Source of the DNA: Acinetobacter calcoaceticus ANC 3811
GTDB lineage: Bacteria > Pseudomonadota > Gammaproteobacteria > Pseudomonadales > Moraxellaceae
Reading direction: 5' to 3'
Assembly: GCF_000399665.1 (NCBI RefSeq)
Contig: NZ_KB976986.1
Location: 124,001 to 188,000, forward strand
DNA length: 64,000 nucleotides
Every line of letters starts with the position of its first letter. The first letter of the stretch is position 1. Shown here one piece after another: positions 63,083-64,000 of the stretch. Below the pieces are notes generated by a model. That model had not been told where the DNA came from. It saw only the letters and a program-made list of their open reading frames with translations, and ran no database searches. Position numbers and translations under genes: made by a program.

Positions 63083-63808
63083 TTGTCGCAGTTTAAACGT
63101 TTGTTGGTCGTTTTTATATTCATCATTATTGCCAATTTATGTGGTGTACTCATTGCAATATGGGTGTTTAAGCATTTTAATATTTATATTCCATTGAAGA
63201 ATCAGGCAGTTGCGATTGACTTGCAAGAACCTCTACAAGTTAAGGTTAAAGTACAAGATGCTTTAAACGTTGATGTGAAAGGGCGGGTAAATGCCAGCAT
63301 TCCAATTGATGAGAAATTGAATATTCCATTAACACAAACGCTAACGCCGCGCGTTTATTTCGATAATATGGTACCCATTAGCACAACAATTCCAGTAAAA
63401 GAAACATTAAAAGTTGAGCAAAATTTACCAATCGATACGAAGGTTCAAGTCAGAGTTTTGGGACGTGATATTACCTTACCGTTAAAGGGATCAATTCCAT
63501 TAAAACTTGATGTTCCGATTGATATTAATGTTCCGCTTGAGCAAAAGGTTCATTTGAAATTCGATGCACAAGTGCGGACAGTATTAAAAGAAAATTTACA
63601 TATTCCTCTAAAAGCAAGATTGGATACTAATATTCCAATTGAGGGTAATTTGAATGTCCCTGTTAAAACAGCTCTAAATGCTTCGGTCGATGTGAAAAAC
63701 ACATTGCCTGTGAAGATTGCAAATGGTGAGTTAAAAATTCCTCTGTCCAGTATGCGATTAAATCGGGTAGTAGGTTCAGAAACATCGCAGACGACAGCTA
63801 ATCAATAG
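63083..63808 (+). CDS. Membrane-anchored beta-repeat protein
   Basis: 241 residues, TTG start with AAGGG 8 nt upstream. One N-terminal membrane helix (about 7-30, LVVFIFIIIANLCGVLIAIW) then about 200 residues of alternating hydrophobic/polar beta-strands with a repeat of about 18-22 residues ending in IPL/VPI/LPV (ASIPIDEKLNIPLTQTL, STTIPVKETLKVEQNLPID, GSIPLKLDVPIDINVPLEQ, HIPLKARLDTNIPIEG, NVPVKTALNASVDV). It faces the periplasm by topology. A repetitive groove or tubular fold is inferred; no family recognised. Followed 11 nt later by a similar gene. Confidence 0.65.
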   Translation: MSQFKRLLVVFIFIIIANLCGVLIAIWVFKHFNIYIPLKNQAVAIDLQEPLQVKVKVQDALNVDVKGRVNASIPIDEKLNIPLTQTLTPRVYFDNMVPISTTIPVKETLKVEQNLPIDTKVQVRVLGRDITLPLKGSIPLKLDVPIDINVPLEQKVHLKFDAQVRTVLKENLHIPLKARLDTNIPIEGNLNVPVKTALNASVDVKNTLPVKIANGELKIPLSSMRLNRVVGSETSQTTANQ

Positions 63809-63819
63809 GGTGGATGCTA

Positions 63820-64000
63820 ATGTTTCGTTCACTCAAGAGTATGCTCATCAGTTTCATTTTAATGACGATACTTGCCGCGGTTATGTTTTGGGTATACCTC
63901 AACATCCAAGCTAATTTAGTCGTTTCGGCTCATAATGCAGATATCACTTTACCTGACTCTTTAGAAACAAAGATTCAGGTTGGCAATACTTTGCAAGTTC
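63820..64000 (+). CDS. Second membrane-anchored beta-repeat protein (3' part outside window)
   Basis: At least 60 residues from the ATG at 63820 (GGTGG 6 nt upstream), open to the window end. MFRSLKSMLISFILMTILAA, a membrane helix to about residue 29, then NIQANLVVSAHNADITLPDS and LETKIQVGNTLQV. Same plan as the preceding gene (helix plus hydrophobic beta-repeat with a NTLQV/PLQV motif), so likely a paralogue or partner in the same operon. Function unknown. Confidence 0.65.
   Translation, partial: MFRSLKSMLISFILMTILAAVMFWVYLNIQANLVVSAHNADITLPDSLETKIQVGNTLQV

Overview
The window is an AT-rich gammaproteobacterial chromosome segment. Gene content and gene order match Acinetobacter, most likely the A. 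calcoaceticus-baumannii complex. The evidence is the GG-CTERM rhombotarget protein, the ybgC-tolQRAB-pal operon with an expanded TolA, the cysB-cysAWT-hydrolase-sbp cluster, the lepA-lepB-DUF4845-rnc-era-lipoprotein-recO-pdxJ-miaE series, the 485-residue GAPDH and the short NadM. Most of it is core chromosome. I see no insertion sequence, prophage, integron, CRISPR array or rRNA operon.

Layout. 1-6.0 kb: the 3' part of a rhombosortase-target surface protein; an ECF-type sigma factor with a small membrane protein and a DUF3106 protein; an rRNA/tRNA methyltransferase; fbp; a 61-residue acidic protein. 6.0-11.2 kb: the Tol-Pal envelope operon on the minus strand, with a 57-bp tandem repeat inside tolA. 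11.3-15.9 kb: a secreted M20 amidohydrolase, ruvAB and a dGTPase-like HD protein. 16.2-24.0 kb: purL, a Bcr/CflA efflux pump, an untracked 41-residue membrane ORF behind a decayed reading frame, a NIF3/YqfO-like domain protein, an enoyl-CoA hydratase, nadM, a truncated tautomerase remnant and an NTF2-like protein. 24.0-29.1 kb (minus): a VOC protein, a CAP lipoprotein, bcp, a DPH6-like ATPase, a cysteine-containing periplasmic protein, queC, queE and dapD. 29.4-35.7 kb: a YfaZ-like porin, then the sulfate uptake cluster with its regulator cysB at the 3' end.

35.9-42.9 kb: pabC-mltG-tmk, thioesterases, nadB and a DegP/MucD protease. 43.0-50.2 kb: the long plus-strand lepA-to-miaE series (translation fidelity, protein export, RNA maturation, ribosome assembly, recombination, vitamin B6 and tRNA modification). 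50.5-57.3 kb: an SDR, tRNA-Asn, small metabolic genes, an aspartate-type aminotransferase, an unlisted 59-residue basic protein, a diguanylate cyclase with a duplicated sensor unit and a macro-like protein. 57.5-64 kb: uvrB, a membrane-anchored lipocalin, a RarD/EamA permease, the long GAPDH, and two tandem membrane-anchored beta-repeat proteins, the second cut by the window end.

No clear new defence or mobile system is visible. The parts most worth a second look are the tandem beta-repeat proteins at the right edge, the sigma factor trio, the tolA repeat, the small ORF with its decayed leader at 21.4-21.6 kb, the tautomerase fossil, and the hydrolase embedded in the sulfate operon. Many start codons were moved inward from the longest possible frame to an ATG with a Shine-Dalgarno (SD) sequence; each entry says where.
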